Shown here: piece by piece, positions 23,760 through 40,679 of the stretch | Layout of the letters: each line of letters starts with the position of its first letter | Position numbering within the stretch: the stretch's first letter is position 1 | Assembly: GCF_046630445.1 (NCBI RefSeq) | Contig: NC_092336.1 | Coordinates: forward strand, 299,682,501 to 299,746,500 | DNA from: Rutidosis leptorrhynchoides | Lineage: Eukaryota; Streptophyta; Magnoliopsida; Asterales; Asteraceae | Reading direction: 5' to 3' | Length of the DNA stretch: 64,000 nucleotides | The notes under the pieces: generated by a model | Told to the model about the DNA's origin: nothing | Database searches by the model: none | What the model saw: the letters and a program-made list of their open reading frames with translations, nothing else | Program-made: the position numbers and the translations under genes

Positions 23760-24008
23760 ATGATTATACTCGAGGTACAGAATGAGATGGTGAGGCATGG
23801 ATTGTTGAAACTTGGGTTATTGGTGGTACTGGTACCGTTGGTGCTGAAGCTGGTGATGTTACTGGTGTTGGTGATACTGCTGGTGCTTGCAAATTGTGTA
23901 CCGTGCTCTCTAAAGTTAATACTCGAGCTCGGAGTTCTCTAACTTCTTCTACTAACCCTGGTTGGTTATCAGTGTGAGGTAAAGGCCAATTCCATTTCGG
24001 TTCATTTT
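23760..24008 (-). pseudogene. 3' part of B's gag-position ORF
   Basis: On the - strand the frame reads VEEVRELRARV and then a heptad-like LTLESTV, suggesting a short coiled coil, followed by a Pro/Val/Ser-rich tail. It aligns with A at about 2395-2560. The 5' part lies beyond the organelle-like insert, at 25215-25475. Confidence 0.5.
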
Positions 24009-25214
24009 GGTATGCTGGGAAGATGAAGAGATGAACTTTGGAATTCAGTTACAGAGAAATTCAGCAAGAAGCTTTCGGGTTGGAAAGGTGCCCGCCCTAT
24101 TAGGTCAAGCTGGTAAGGCCTTGTTTTTAATGAAATCCACTCTTCAAAGCTTGCCTTTATTCCCTCCTTATCCGGGGTCCCGAAAGGAATGGCTGGTAGG
24201 ATTGAAGGAATTCGGACGAGATGTCCACGGTCTGGTGTTAGAGGGAGAGACAGAATTCATCTCATCACATGGGAGAAGGCTCTCCGAAGCTTCGACTTGG
24301 AGGCTTGGGCTGGAGCTCTAGCTAGCTGGACTAGAAGCTAGTTATTCCGATCTACTTGTTGGGCAGGCCGGCCCTCCTTCATCCCTTCGTTCCAATCCAT
24401 CCAGACAACTATGACAACCCGTACTAATTACCCTTGCACTGATAGAGAAGGATTTCCCACGGCGCAGCAGTACTTCCATACCAACTTAGCTGCCCGGCGC
24501 TCTATCGCTTTCTTTTTAGTGAAAAGGAAACTGAAAAAGAGCTTCTAAGGTAAGCCCTTGCTTGTTCTTGTGCTTCCGTTCAATATCTCCCCTCTCCATT
24601 CTTTGAGTTCGCATTAACATTTCCCATTACTCTGTCTCCGCTCCGGTCAAGTCGAACCTTGCCAATTAGCTTCTGGAGATCGGGTTCTCACTACCAGTCT
24701 AAGTGGGAATTCTTCTAAGAAAGCCCCTTCTTCTAGTCTTTATCTTGAATCTTTCGACCATAAGGTGAATCGATGACCTGACTGAAGCCATTCCTAGCCA
24801 CCATAGCTTTCGAAAGAGTCCGTCTTTACTTTACCAGCTTCTCTAAGATATCAATCACTAAACTAAACAAAGTAGCAAAAATCATAAGAGAAGAAAAGTT
24901 CACAGAAGGTTGAGAAGTAGTACGCCCGGTTCACCAGGTTCTACCACTGTAGGGCCATTCAATCCCATGATACTCAAGGAGCAGGGCGTCGTATCTCAGG
25001 GGTTCTACTAATACATCGTATAGCGGGTCCAGGCTTGAAGTTATACCAAAAATGGAATGGGACAGTCATTCGAAAATGAGAAAAGAAAATAAGGGTGTCA
25101 AGACATCTATATGACTAAGATGGCCATCTCACGAATTGGATTCGAACCAATAGAAAGCTACCATTAACGGAACCCCAATTTCTTTCTTCAGATACCTGCT
25201 CTAGTTCCATTAAT
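24009..25214. other. Organelle-like (probably mitochondrial) DNA insert in element B
   Basis: Clearly higher GC than its surroundings and absent at the same place in A (about 2335-2350). Pyrimidine-rich, non-repetitive text such as aaagccccttcttctagtc is typical in style of plant mitochondrial intergenic DNA. A tRNA-type T-arm, ggttcgaatcc, is readable on the - strand near 25143-25153. The frame at 24007-24321 has no recognisable domain and I do not call it a gene. Edges are uncertain by tens of bases. Origin is inferred from composition only. Confidence 0.5.
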
Positions 25215-25475
25215 GGTAGTCTCAAGATGAAAAATTCTTGCAAAAAGGGTATAAACAGTGTTGCGAATGGGTTCGCCGGTTAGCGGGTCAAGTACTCCAA
25301 AGTTAGGTGGTAGATTCGGTTCATGATATGGAATACCTTCTTCCCTTCTCCATAGGGTGAGTATGTCGCGAACCCACCCCCATTTTATCTAGTAATCACG
25401 GTAGTTGATTGGTTGGTGTGCTCCTGTCACGCTGTCTTCGGAATCAGAGGAACGTGGTCGATTTGTAGAGGCCAT
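25215..25475 (-). pseudogene. 5' part of B's gag-position ORF
   Basis: On the - strand ATG 25475-25473 opens MASTNRPRSSDSED, then a stop, then WGWVRDIL, REEGIPY and LDPLTGEPIRNTVYTLFARI. This parallels the degenerate ORF of A (2104-2635). The frame is broken by a stop and then by the organelle-like insert. Function is unknown; position suggests a gag-leader or structural protein. Confidence 0.5.
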
Positions 25476-25897
25476 CTTACGCGATCTCAGGAAAGATTTT
25501 TGATATGAGGAGTCTAGTGACAGTAATTGATAGTGGGATGGTATTCGCAATGCATAATTTGCATAGGTATATATATAGTACCAGGATCCCTTAAATTACG
25601 GAGAAATTTACGGAAGATATCAGGCAAAGTCTATCGTAATAGATACGCTAAGATATGATTTAGCAGATACGCTAAGATATGAGTTTTGTCTATACACTAA
25701 TCATGCAGTCAATGCATTAAGATGTGTCTAGACTAAGAATAATGAGCAGGTAATTTCCTAAAGATGATAAGCAGATGATTTCCGACAAAAATGATAAGCA
25801 AAACTTTTGACATGCAGACACGGTCGAAGTCCAGATCCACTAATGCATCTAAACAACTATCAGTTAGACACATTAATGCAAGACCTGTTTCGCTAAG
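25476..25897 (-). other. 5' leader of element B
   Basis: About 420 bp between PBS and first ORF, AT-rich. It has a local duplication of a tacgctaagatatga word near 25648-25681. The part next to the PBS resembles A 1660-1800. Confidence 0.65.
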
Positions 25898-25915
25898 ACC
25901 ACCGCTCTGATACCA
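25898..25915 (-). promoter_or_regulatory. Primer-binding site of element B
   Basis: On the - strand tggtatcagagcggtgg follows the LTR end after two bases. It matches the tRNA-Met-type site with minor changes and shows that the right LTR is the 5' LTR. Confidence 0.85.
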
Positions 25916-25917
25916 CC

Positions 25918-26996
25918 TGTGATGACCCGTCCTAATCCATCTGGACGAAGTCTTCAACAACCGGTTCCATTGCGAGGTACAGACCTTTATATGTCTTGAA
26001 TGACTTCATGTAATATCTTTATAATGAGCAAATGCACAGCGGAAGACTTAATTCGTACCTGAGAATAAACATGCTTAAAAGTGTCAACCAAAAGGTTGGT
26101 GAGTTCATAGGTTTATCATAACAATCATTTCAATATATTAATAGACCACAAGATTTCCGTTTATAAATATATGTACACTCGCAAGTGTATAAAAGTATTC
26201 TATAAGTTGTAGGCACCAGGTAACAAGCCTTAACGTTCATGTTTTACCCTCTGAAGTACACCAGATCATGTGTGTTTAAAATAACCTCGAAGTACTAAAG
26301 CATCCCATAGTCATGATGGGGTTTGTCAGGCCCAATAGATCTATCTTTAGGATTCGCGCCTACCGTACATAGACAAGTAGTTTAATGTTACCAAGCTAAG
26401 GGTATATTTCTGGTTTAAACCCACATAGAATTTGTTTTGGTACTTGTGCCTATTTCGTAAAACATTTATAAAACAGCGCATGTATTCTCAGCCCAAAAAT
26501 ATATATAAAAAGGGAGTAATGAAACTCACCATACTGTATTTTGTATTAAAAATACATATAACATCATTGAACAAGTGTAAGGTTGGCCTCGGATTCATGA
26601 ACCTATATCATGTATATATATATTAATGCACATAATCGTAATCGATCAATTTATTTATTATTATTATTATTAATTGTTACTTTAGTAAGTTATATGGTTT
26701 ATTAATAATTTAGCTATATTTATTTTATGTATACATTAGATAAAAAAAATTGTTGAAAATAATTATTTTAATGTTAATAATAATGATGATAATAATAATA
26801 ATAACAACAATAATAATAATAATATTATTCATAAAATTAATAGAAATTTTCATAGATATAATATTAATATTCATAAAATGATAATAATGATAATAATAAT
26901 GATAATAGTAGTAGTTTTTAATAAAAATAAAAGTTTAATAATAATAATAATGAAAATAATAGTTTTTATAATAATACTTAATACTTAAAAATAATA

Positions 26997-27076
<80 letters not shown>

Positions 27077-27640
27077 GATAATAATAAATAACAAAATACT
27101 ACCTCACATAAAATAGGCCTTTTAAAAAAATAGAATGCCATTGTCCGGACTCGAACCCGCAACCTCCTGCTCACTCTAACACCCTTAAACCAACTGCTCT
27201 ACTTATGATTTCTTGTTATAATACGGATTTAAACTGTTTTATCCCTTATTCGTTTATTTTCATTTCCCTAATCCCATGATCAACGATTTCATCTTCATCT
27301 CATCATACTTGTATCATCATTTTTATTTCATTAAACACAAATAAACTGTTTGTATCACCTTATTGTTATAACCACACGACATAGCAACAATTATCACCCA
27401 TGTATAGTAGTTTTGTTCTCTGCTCAATGGCAAGCTTACGAGCCCATACAAAATAGAAAACTGGAACGGGCCTCGTGTCTTAACAGCCCAACCATTCACT
27501 AGCCCCTTTAGAAAATCAAAAAAAAATAATACGCCCCAAAGGAAGAGATATCAATCGGTTTATCAGTTAAATACAAAATGTCCAGCTCATCACTAGTCCC
27601 TACATTTATTCTGTATCCCACTAATCATTCACCTTCTTTA

Positions 27641-27722
<82 letters not shown>

Positions 27723-29405
27723 AAAGTTCCTGATAGAAACAGAAATATAGCAAGTAATAGTAGTAGCGTAGCATGAAGGTTTGGTGTTTTCCTTGGGCAT
27801 TTTAATAGGTAGTGGAAGATGAAGTTTGTTCACAATTGTGGTGGTGGTTTTGACAGCATAACAGAAGGTTTGCAGCGACTGTAGTAGCTGTGAAGTGGTG
27901 GTGTTTAATTATTGTTAAAACAGAAACATAACCAAGCAAGTGGTGATGGTTTTGTAGTGATCGATGATAGTCGTGTGGTGATCAAGGAGGTGATTAAAGA
28001 TGGTATACTAAGGTGGTTCATGGTGGTAACGGTGGTGGTTGTCTAAAACCGTAACAAGAGAGATAGGCCGAGATGATGGTGGAAGCTCACGATATAGTTT
28101 AGGAGAGAGAGAATAGAGAGAGAAGTTTGTGAGGGTGTCGATTGCTAGGGTTCCGTGGTTACAAGGATTAAGAGAGGGAGAGGTGACACGGGTTGTCGAT
28201 GGCTCTTGGTTACAAAGTGGTGAAATGGGTTTCGATGAAACCAGAATTTTTAGAGAGAGTGTGAGATGGTGATTGAACATGAAGCAATTTGTAAAGGAGG
28301 TGAGTTCGAATAGTAGAAGGATGAGGAAGAAATATGCGTGTTTGTGTTATCTGTGTGTGTTCATCCTTATGTTTAAGAGGAAAACATAGTCAGTAATATA
28401 TATATAACATCCTCTTAACAATAATTAAATAATGCAGAGTAAATAATAAGAGAGATATTCACACATACAAAACCAAAGTCTCCAATTCCCATTATACTTT
28501 GTTTGCCACAATTCAACAAGCAACCAAAATAAATAAACAGTTTAAAAGGAACATGTAGGTGTGTGTTTCCTGATAATTCAATGTATGTATATGTACTAAC
28601 ATAAAGTTAATTTAATAATTGCTAATAACTATATAATAATAATTAAAGGTATGTGAATTGGAAATGCATTAGTAAGCCAGCGGACATATTTTGGAGTGTA
28701 ATTACCGACACTCAAGATATTTTCAATTTGTGGAGTGCTATATTGTGTCCATTGCTAAACAGTTACGGATACAAGTGTTCCTAAAAATTCTAAATTTTTA
28801 GATTAAGCATATTAAATTATTTCACTCATTACCTGTTTGAAACCTGATCAAAAAGGTTCAAAAATTATTTATTTTCTGTTCCGATTTATATTTACGGAGT
28901 ACCAATATTTAAACTTTAAAAGGTAAAAATATTTTTAACAAATCTAAAATCCTCGTAACCGATTTACCGTTCAACTTTTATTTCAATCCTTCATGAACAC
29001 GTACAATATTTATATTAAAACTAACAAAACATCAACCGAGTGTTACCGACATTTGCCAATTAAGCTCGTAATCATTCATTTTCCATTTACTCTCTCTCTA
29101 TATATAATCAGTTTTAAATAACAAGTTTTATCACATAAATATATATTATATATTTTTAAACAAATATTATTTTATATATTTTCAAGTAGTATTTATATAC
29201 ACATTTATATACACATACATATATATGTATCTATTTACAAATAGTTGTTCGTGAATCGTCGAGAACAGTCGAAGGTCAATTGAATGTAGGAAATAGTTCA
29301 AACTTTTTGAGACTCAACCTAACAGACTTTGCTTATCGAGTCAAGAATATTAAATCGTATCGAAAGTTTGGTTCAAAATTAGTCGAAATTTTCCGGGTCG
29401 TGACA
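25918..29405 (-). repeat. Element B 5' LTR
   Basis: 3488 bp, uninterrupted. It supplies the empty site for element C near 26219-26234. The inverted-repeat arm at 29247-29257 is intact; its partner near 26592 is changed (ggattcatgaacc). It carries a tRNA-like block, (TAA)n (26999-27076) and (AT)n (27645-27719), as in the 3' LTR. Right target duplication tgaac follows at 29406-29410. Confidence 0.93.
27136..27207 (-). other. tRNA-like block with A- and B-box words in B 5' LTR
   Basis: Second copy of the block at 18398-18477, with gcgggttcgagtcc and tagagcagttgg on the - strand unchanged, and the T7 run at 27124-27130. Confidence 0.6.
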
Positions 29406-29527
29406 TGAACTAACCGCACTTCATCTACGGAAGGAAAGATTTATGTATATAGTTATACACCTGAAAAACTCTCAGAAACTGAGTAAACGTTTGACACGTA
29501 GCCGTGCTAATTCCTTTAGCGTTATTA

Positions 29528-29834
29528 TTACCGAAAATAACTTTGCAACTCCTGTTCGAGATAGCCAGTTTTGTCACAGCTCCAGCAAGTCAACTTCGAA
29601 TTTTCGTTCGAAACAACCTTATTATAACCTTGATATATAAGTTTGCCTTTCGTCATCGTTATCGGGAAACCGTTTATGTTCCACCACATTAGCAGTAAAC
29701 TTACCAGCAACTTCATTACTCATCAGCTTAAGTCTCTCCGAAAAACCATTATATTTGTTCATTAAAACCCTATCATATACTTTTCCGCATCTTGTAAAGA
29801 GAATTGGCATACCAAGTACCGGGAAAATCAGCAA
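29528..29834 (-). pseudogene. Zinc-knuckle-like fragment, antisense to element A
   Basis: Two overlapping - strand frames (29622-29834 and 29528-29716). The first reads YNGFSERLKLMSNEVAGKF; the second ends with CWSCDKTGYLEQ, a CCHC-like knuckle lacking His and last Cys. A frameshift probably separates them. Counterpart in B: 22386-22586. It is antisense to A. Confidence 0.45.
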
Positions 29835-31135
29835 TCAGTATTTTGAATCTCACAGCTTTTCTACATCAATAGTTATATGTATACATATAACATTCATCTC
29901 TTAGGATTATGATCTTCCATTCTGAAATTCTGAAAAGCACCCAGTTCATGAATCAATACTCAGAATGTGAAAAAGTTGAATGAAACAGCAAAAACTGTAA
30001 ACGACTTTAACAGTCAAAAGTTGATGATAAAGATTAAAGTGTTGGAACAGCTCAGAAAAGTTGGAACAGGAAAACGGATTGAGCAAATCATGAAGAAGGC
30101 GGTAGACAAGTCACAAAGGCTATGCCTGCCTTCAAAGAATCTAAATGATTCAGTATCTACTGAAGTCATTAACAAATACCTTGCTCTTGACTCTAAATTT
30201 TTAAAGGCAAATCTTCATCATCATCCATCAATATTAGAAATTCTAAGATGTCATCGTATCTTTCATTATAAATATCCTCGATATTTCTGAAGATATTTTC
30301 ATAACTATTCTTATCTGAAATCATTTATCTCCTTGCGATATTAGCGTTACATCAGAAAGGAAACTATTTTAGTTTCTAAATTCTAAAAAATTCGAACTTA
30401 AAATATGAATGTTATTGAAGTAGTGTTGAGAATTGAAGCATGAGTTAGTATAATATAATGACACTTGATCAACGTGATTATATTACAGTAAGTCATACTA
30501 ATTTTCTAATGGAACGTGATGATTCACAGACCATACCATCATCATGTACCATGTTACACGACTCTTACATTTTACCTAATCTCTAAACAAATCAATAACA
30601 TATTTTCCTGATAGTTCTATCTTTTCTCTTGAATTCTGGTAATTTAACCAATCAAGATCGTGCTTACAATTTCTTTCTTAGAACATTAACTATGTTCATC
30701 CTGAAATTCATATCTACGAATTATGGACCATTTTTCGCTTGACTTAAAGTTGGGAAGAGAAAACAAAAGGATGAAACTCCAAAGTATAAAGGAAATGAAG
30801 GGAATGGATTTATAGGAAAATATTCGACAGAGCAATCAAAACAGATAATCACATTTAAAGCAGATCCTAATTTCCTTGATTACCGATGAATCAAATCTAA
30901 TTACGAAGATTTTCTCTAAATTCCTTGAAATCCGGAAATTCACTGTGACTACTTCAAAAGTTAAATCTCTATTTCAATCTTTTGTGACAGCATCACTTAT
31001 ATGCTTCACATAACCGAATCGTTTTGTCTATATTAATCAATAATGATAAAACTCTAATTTCCAACTCGTATGAGTCATGAAAACATACTTATTGTCAGCC
31101 ATGACCATCCCAAACAAATTTCGGAACGAAATTTC
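29835..31135 (+). other. Internal segment of element A right of insertion B
   Basis: Mostly without credible genes. A 107-residue + strand frame at 29967-30290 (starts MKKLNETAKTVNDF, rich in Lys) also aligns in part with B near 21340-21545, so it belongs to the family, but I see no domain. aagtgttggaacagctcag near 30045 marks the uninterrupted equivalent of the Cassandra insertion site in B. Confidence 0.6.
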
Positions 31136-31151
31136 TTTAACGGGTAGGTAC
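31136..31151 (+). promoter_or_regulatory. Polypurine tract of element A
   Basis: tttaacgggtaggtac precedes the LTR start tgtgatgacccgg and equals the tract of element C. Confidence 0.8.
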
Positions 31152-33800
31152 TGTGATGACCCGGAAATTTTCGATCAAATTTAAACTAAATCTTTATATA
31201 ATTTCGACAGGATAAGCAAATTCTATTTAATTGAATCTCAAAAAAATTCTTGAACCATTTTATGAAATCATTTGACCTTCGACTGTTTCCGACGATTCAC
31301 GAACATTTGTGTGTAGATAACATGTATATATAAATATAAATATATATTATAAATTGAAATATTAAAAATATAATATAGTTATTTGGAAATAAAATGTAAA
31401 ATAATAATTAGAATAAATAAATTACTATTAAAATAAATATATATATAACTACATATATATTATTATGAATCTATATATAATTTCTATTAATAGTTATTAA
31501 CATATTATATTAAATATTCAATAAATGTTATTATATAGTTTAAAGTTAATATATTATATGTAATTATAAGTTAAAATATAAATGTTATATTATTATCACT
31601 ACTTTCATTATTATTATTAATGTTAATATTAATATTAATATTTGTACTAGTAATATTATTGATTCTAATATGAGATATAAATATATATATATATATATAA
31701 TTTGATATGTATAAGTTATTATATTATCATTATTAGTATTATTTTAATTATTAATAATATTATTATTATTTCTATTAATTATTATTAGTATTTTTATTAT
31801 TTCTAATATTATTAACTGTATTATCAATTTTTTTATATTTATTAATATTAATAAAAATTAGATAAATAATTCAAATTTGTTATACATCCTCATCGAAATT
31901 TATTCCTGTCTGGGATCTTGAACATGTTAAAAACCAAATCACATAAACAACCAAATTCGGTTAGACATCTGTATCGACTTTAATAATTTTTCTTCCCTTT
32001 TCTCTGTTCTTTCACCCCATTTGTGTTTGTCAGTACATAACATTTCAATTGAATGTAACTTTGCTGTTTCACATCTTAATCACCAACTTTATATGTATAA
32101 GTAAATGTGTGTGAGTTAGTTGAGTAGAAACACATAGCCATCACCACCCATCTAACTCTCCTTCTTCATTCATCAATTCCACTGCATATTATTCTCTACT
32201 TTCTTTACTAAACGGCACCTTTCACCACCGCCACCATAGTTCAACCCACTAAAACACCACCATAGAATTATATATTCTTTACCTTTTATCGTTAATTTTC
32301 TGTTTTTGGTCGTGGAACTCAGCCATAGCCAAACCACCACTTCATTGTTACTATTTCATTTCAGTTATGTCCGAGAATCATCAACGAGATGCTACAGCCG
32401 CTATTTAACTTGTAAGTAATACCATTTTCACCTCTTGTTTAACCCATTAGATCACCATCGAACCATAACAAACCCATTAAACTGGCTAGTGTTTGTCTCC
32501 TTTGACCACCAAAGAAAAATCACCACGAGTCATCACAACTTTGCAACAATCGCCACCACCATCGGCCTTCATCATCTCCAACAACTCAAACACCTTCATC
32601 AACCACCATCTCTATCAAGGACCAACACCCCTATATTTCCATTTTCTTTCTGTTTGAAACTATCGTAAAACACCATGACCACCAACAAACATCATCATTC
32701 AATTTATTACTAATACTAATCTGTTTCCGTTTACCATCATAAACCCACAAACCCTACCATCATCAAACAGTCTATTTCCGTAACCATGGAGATATTGCTG
32801 CAAATTGTTCCTATTACTCCACGATTAATTACTTCTGTCACTATGATACAACTGATGCAGTGGTGACTTGATTGATGAAAAATTGCTCCTTGTTGTTGTT
32901 TCGACTGAAAATCATTAAACCAAGCAAACCCATTTATATTTGCTACTATACATGCTGCTCGATACAAGTTCTTGTTTTTTCTGTTCAAACTTCAACCAAA
33001 AGACTGCTGTTGTTCCTGTCTCTTTTTACCTGCGGCTGTTAGATATCTTTTGCAACCATCGCTGCCATCTTTTATTTCTATTTACTATTACAGCAGCGAC
33101 TATAATGGTGTTAATTATTTGAATGATAAGGATGATAGTGATGGGGTGAAGATAATGATACTTGTGATCATGCTTAATTATTTATACAAAGCTTTATTAT
33201 TAGTGTCGGTAATCTATCTGTTTGATTATGGATAATGGAAAATGATGTATTGATGATGCAGTTGTGATTCCAGACGAACCCACACTCTTTAATCCATCGA
33301 ACACTTTAATTAATCATATTATTGGGCTGTCCATTTGGGCTCCCACATCCTAAATCAGTTTTTGTTAAATTGGGCTGCTATATTTATTTGTCTTGGGCCG
33401 AAGTCCATTATATATTTCCTTTTGGGCCGAATGGTAGGATAATAAAATAGAATAATAATTATGGTTATGATATGGTTATGATGTTAGATGTTATGGTAAC
33501 GAGAAGATAATGTTAGATGATAATCATAATAATGATGGAACGACTTGATGATAATGAGATGATGATAGTTACGATATAGGATAATGGTAACGATCATAAA
33601 GGCAATGGTGAGATGATAAAAGTGATGTCAAAAATGTTGATGATGATTCATCAATGATAATGTTAGGATGAAGAACAATCATGAAACAGGGAGATGAATG
33701 ATGATGATGAAAGTCGATTTCAGAATTAGAAGAAGAAGATATAGAAAACAGTTAGAATGGGTTATATATAAATGGGTTGCAAGTAAATTCAGAAAAATAG

Positions 33801-33872
33801 AGATGGACGAATGGTTAGGGGAATTATCGGGTTAGCGGGACGTCGCGGGTTCAAACCCGGACTTGAGCATTT
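33801..33872 (+). other. tRNA-like block in A 3' LTR
   Basis: gacgaatggttagggg, then cgcgggttcaaacccgg (B-box-like) and a run of seven T, then gaggtagt and (ATT)n. Same layout as in B and E. The A box is weaker than in B. Confidence 0.5.
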
Positions 33873-33906
33873 TTTTAGGATTACTTCCTTGAGGTAGTTT
33901 ACTTAT

Positions 33907-34178
<272 letters not shown>

Positions 34179-34545
34179 TATTATTAAGTATTATTAGTAT
34201 TAAGTATCATTATCACGATTTTTAACATATTATTATCATTAGATTTATTATCATTAATATTATTATTTTTATTATTATCCTTATTGATATTAGTATTGTG
34301 GTATTGATTATAATGACGATATTACATAAATGATACGAGTGATGATGATTAAAATGATGGAAAAACGAACATGGAGATGGCTTGAATAATGATAAACGAT
34401 GAGATTAAGGTAATTTAATGATGGGATGAAATAAAAGATATTATGGTTGTAATAACAAAGATGATGAAGTTAAGATGACAAGTTGATAATGATAATAATA
34501 CATGATGGTATAATCTTTATAAATATCATTATTATTATTTCTATC

Positions 34546-34769
<224 letters not shown>

Positions 34770-35920
34770 AAGATACAATTTTTTATTATTATTTTACCAT
34801 ATTAATATTAGTTATATAAAAATTTATTTAATACATATAACACAACTATATAACATAACTATATCAATATTAATGAATACTAATTATTTATTTAAAGTAT
34901 GTAAGATAAATATAGTTAATTAAATTATTAATGAAACATATAATCTACTAAAATAACAATTAATAATAATATATATAAATTTGTTCGATTACGATTATAT
35001 GTTTTAATATATATAATTGATATAGGTTCGTGAATCCGAGGCCAACCCTGCACTTATTCAGTGCCGTCATATGCATAATTACTACGAAATACAGTATTGT
35101 GAGTTTCATTTGCTCCCTTTTTAAATGTTTTTGCAATATATATTTTTGGGACTGAGAATACATGCGCTGCTTTTATAAATGTTTGACGAAATAGACACAA
35201 GTACTTAAAACTACATTCTATGGCTGGATTATTAAACCGAATATCACCCTTTTTAGTCTGGTAATCTAAGAATTAGGGAACAGAAACCCTAATTGACGCG
35301 AATCCTAAAGATAGATCTATTGGGCCAAACAAACTCCATCCAGGTTATGGATGCTTTAGTGCTTCGATTTTATATACAGATGAGTGTACATGTATATTTG
35401 GGGATATTCTAGATGCATTTGTTAATGTCAGTTACCAGGTGTTCACCATATGAATGAAATTTAATTCGCGTGTTACGCGTGTTATTATGTACTCGGGTTA
35501 CGTGTACAATTAAATATCTAAAATCTTGTGGTCTATTAAAATGATGAAAATGAATGATTATGATAAACTAATGAACTCACCAACCTTTTGGTTGACACTT
35601 GAAAGCATGTTTATTCTCAGTTATGAAAGAAATCTTCCGCTGTGCATTTGCTCATATTAGAGATATTACTTGGAGTCATTCATGACATAGTTCAAAAGAC
35701 GTTGCATTCGAGTCGTCGAATTCATCAAGATTATTATTAAGTAAATTATAGTTGGATATATTATGAAATGGTATGCATGCCATCAACTTTCGATGTAAAG
35801 AAAGTTTGTCTTTTAAAAACGAATGCAATGTTTGTAAAATGTATCATATAGAGGTCAAGTATCTCGCGATGTAACCAAATGTAATTTATTCGTCTAGATG
35901 GATTAGGACGGGTCTCTACA

Positions 35921-36130
35921 GGTTTCAACCATCAAACAAGTAAATCAAACAGGTTTCAATCAAAACATTGTAAACCAAACATGTTTCATCCAAATAGGTA
36001 AACCAAATAGGTTCTAACTAAACATGTTAAACCAAACAGGTTTCAACTAAACATGTTAAACTAAACATGTTTCAACCCAGACAGGTAAACCAAATAGGTT
36101 TTAACTCGAACAAGTAAACCAACCATGTTT
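35921..36130. repeat. Degenerate short tandem repeat next to element A
   Basis: Repeated words of the form aaacaggtttcaac and taaaccaaacatg, spaced irregularly at roughly 18 to 40 bp. It begins exactly at the LTR boundary, so it may be the DNA A inserted into. Confidence 0.65.
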
Positions 36131-37678
36131 TCCATAGTCATGAGATATGTAATATATCCACATAGTTCTCATCATGGCCCTTTTGTGGAATGAAAATCGG
36201 GTCTCCATGACCCGACATCCACTATCTCATTTACTCGTTTCCTTAAGAAACAAAAACAAATTAGAACAATCAACACTAAATTCTAAAATCTTACCGTTAG
36301 ATACTTAACAAACTACATCATCATCGAGTAGTAGGTCGCTTATATTTTGTTAACTATTATCAAAGAAGGCACGAAGCCTAACGTCTTGAATACACATGTA
36401 TTTCCAAACTAAAAAAGGTGATAAACCTCTAATTTTGAATACCTTTATATTTCAAGACTAAAAAGGTATTAAATCTCATGTTTTGAAGGTACTAAATCTT
36501 ACATTTTGAAAACAACAATATTCCAAACTCAAGAAGGTAATAAACCTAATAACTGAATAAACTATATTTTAAAACCCAACAAGTCACTAAAACTTATGTT
36601 TGAATAAAATTTTATTCCGAATCAATATGTTTGATTTTTTTTTTAATTCAAACTACATCATGTTGTTAAATGAATAATCTAAAATCGTTTTAACAACTTA
36701 AGATACTATCAATAACCTTTAGCATATGCAAAGAAAGTATTGTGTATAAACACACTCCACACATCCTTATATCCATAATAAAGGATTTAAAATATTATCC
36801 CTAAGAACATGTAACGTTAAAAGTATGTTCTAAACCCTAAACACATGTTTTTGTGCTCCAATATAACCAATACTTGGCACTCATAATGTTTTGTCAAAAG
36901 GACTACCGTTATAAACTTTTTGCAAACATTTTCTTATGTAGAAACACACTCTACACCAATAATTATTAGGTCAACAAGAGTAACTAGTCTTCAATATGTC
37001 ATATGTAGAGTCTACATAAATTTACCATTATCAAAAATGTTATATATCAAGTCATGTAGACATCTTTCATATCCAAATTGATTAGAATTCTCTAATATCA
37101 ATCACATGTGTAAACCATATTATACACAAATAATCATTTGTTTTGACCAAACAAATATTTGATTTACATTTACACCTTTCCAGGTGATTATAAGTCTGAA
37201 ACAAGTCAAAATTAAACATTTTCAATTAACGCCTACCAACCATTTGAATCCAAAACAAAAATTGTCATACACAATCATTGTTCATAAAAGTGTAAGTGTA
37301 ACCGAATCTGTTGTGAACTAAATTAGATAACAAAATTATGTTCAATATATTAAACACCATATAACCAAGTCCTTTTATTATGTTGATTCAAATACAACTT
37401 CAAGAAGGTTTCACAACAAATACATGGTGTGTCGTTATCCGATTTTCCAAAGTCAAGATTAAAAGGTCTTCATATGATCACTCGTATAGGAGCAAAACTA
37501 ACATACACAATATAAACCTTTCCAAATAAATTTTTTTCCCCAAAACCTATCATACGTTTTAACATATATTATAATTAATACCCTTCTGCTACAATTTTAG
37601 TGGTGATACATAAAGATCAAATCCAAATGATCATGATTTAATCTCCTTGTAAACATTACTCCACACGTGTTTACTACA
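36131..37678. other. Unassigned AT-rich DNA between the two nests
   Basis: No ORF, LTR end, PBS or RNA gene is recognisable. Loosely repeated words such as aaaaggtattaaatct and cacactccacac occur. A small inverted repeat, gggtctccatgaccc, is at about 36199-36213. Confidence 0.5.
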
Positions 37679-40627
<2,949 letters not shown>

Positions 40628-40679
40628 GTACATCCCTGTTAATTTAAACTTTGCCCGAAGTTTCAGGTAGACTTCTCGG

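Noticed and set aside
24007..24321. A 104-aa protein gene in the organelle-like block
   Set aside because: No recognisable domain and no homologous context; an open frame of this length is expected in GC-richer non-coding DNA.
25120..25215. A complete organelle tRNA in the insert
   Set aside because: Only a T-arm-like ggttcgaatcc is readable; no matching acceptor, D-arm or anticodon arm could be assigned.
35921..36130. A CRISPR-like repeat array
   Set aside because: Spacing and repeat words are irregular, and this is plant nuclear DNA.
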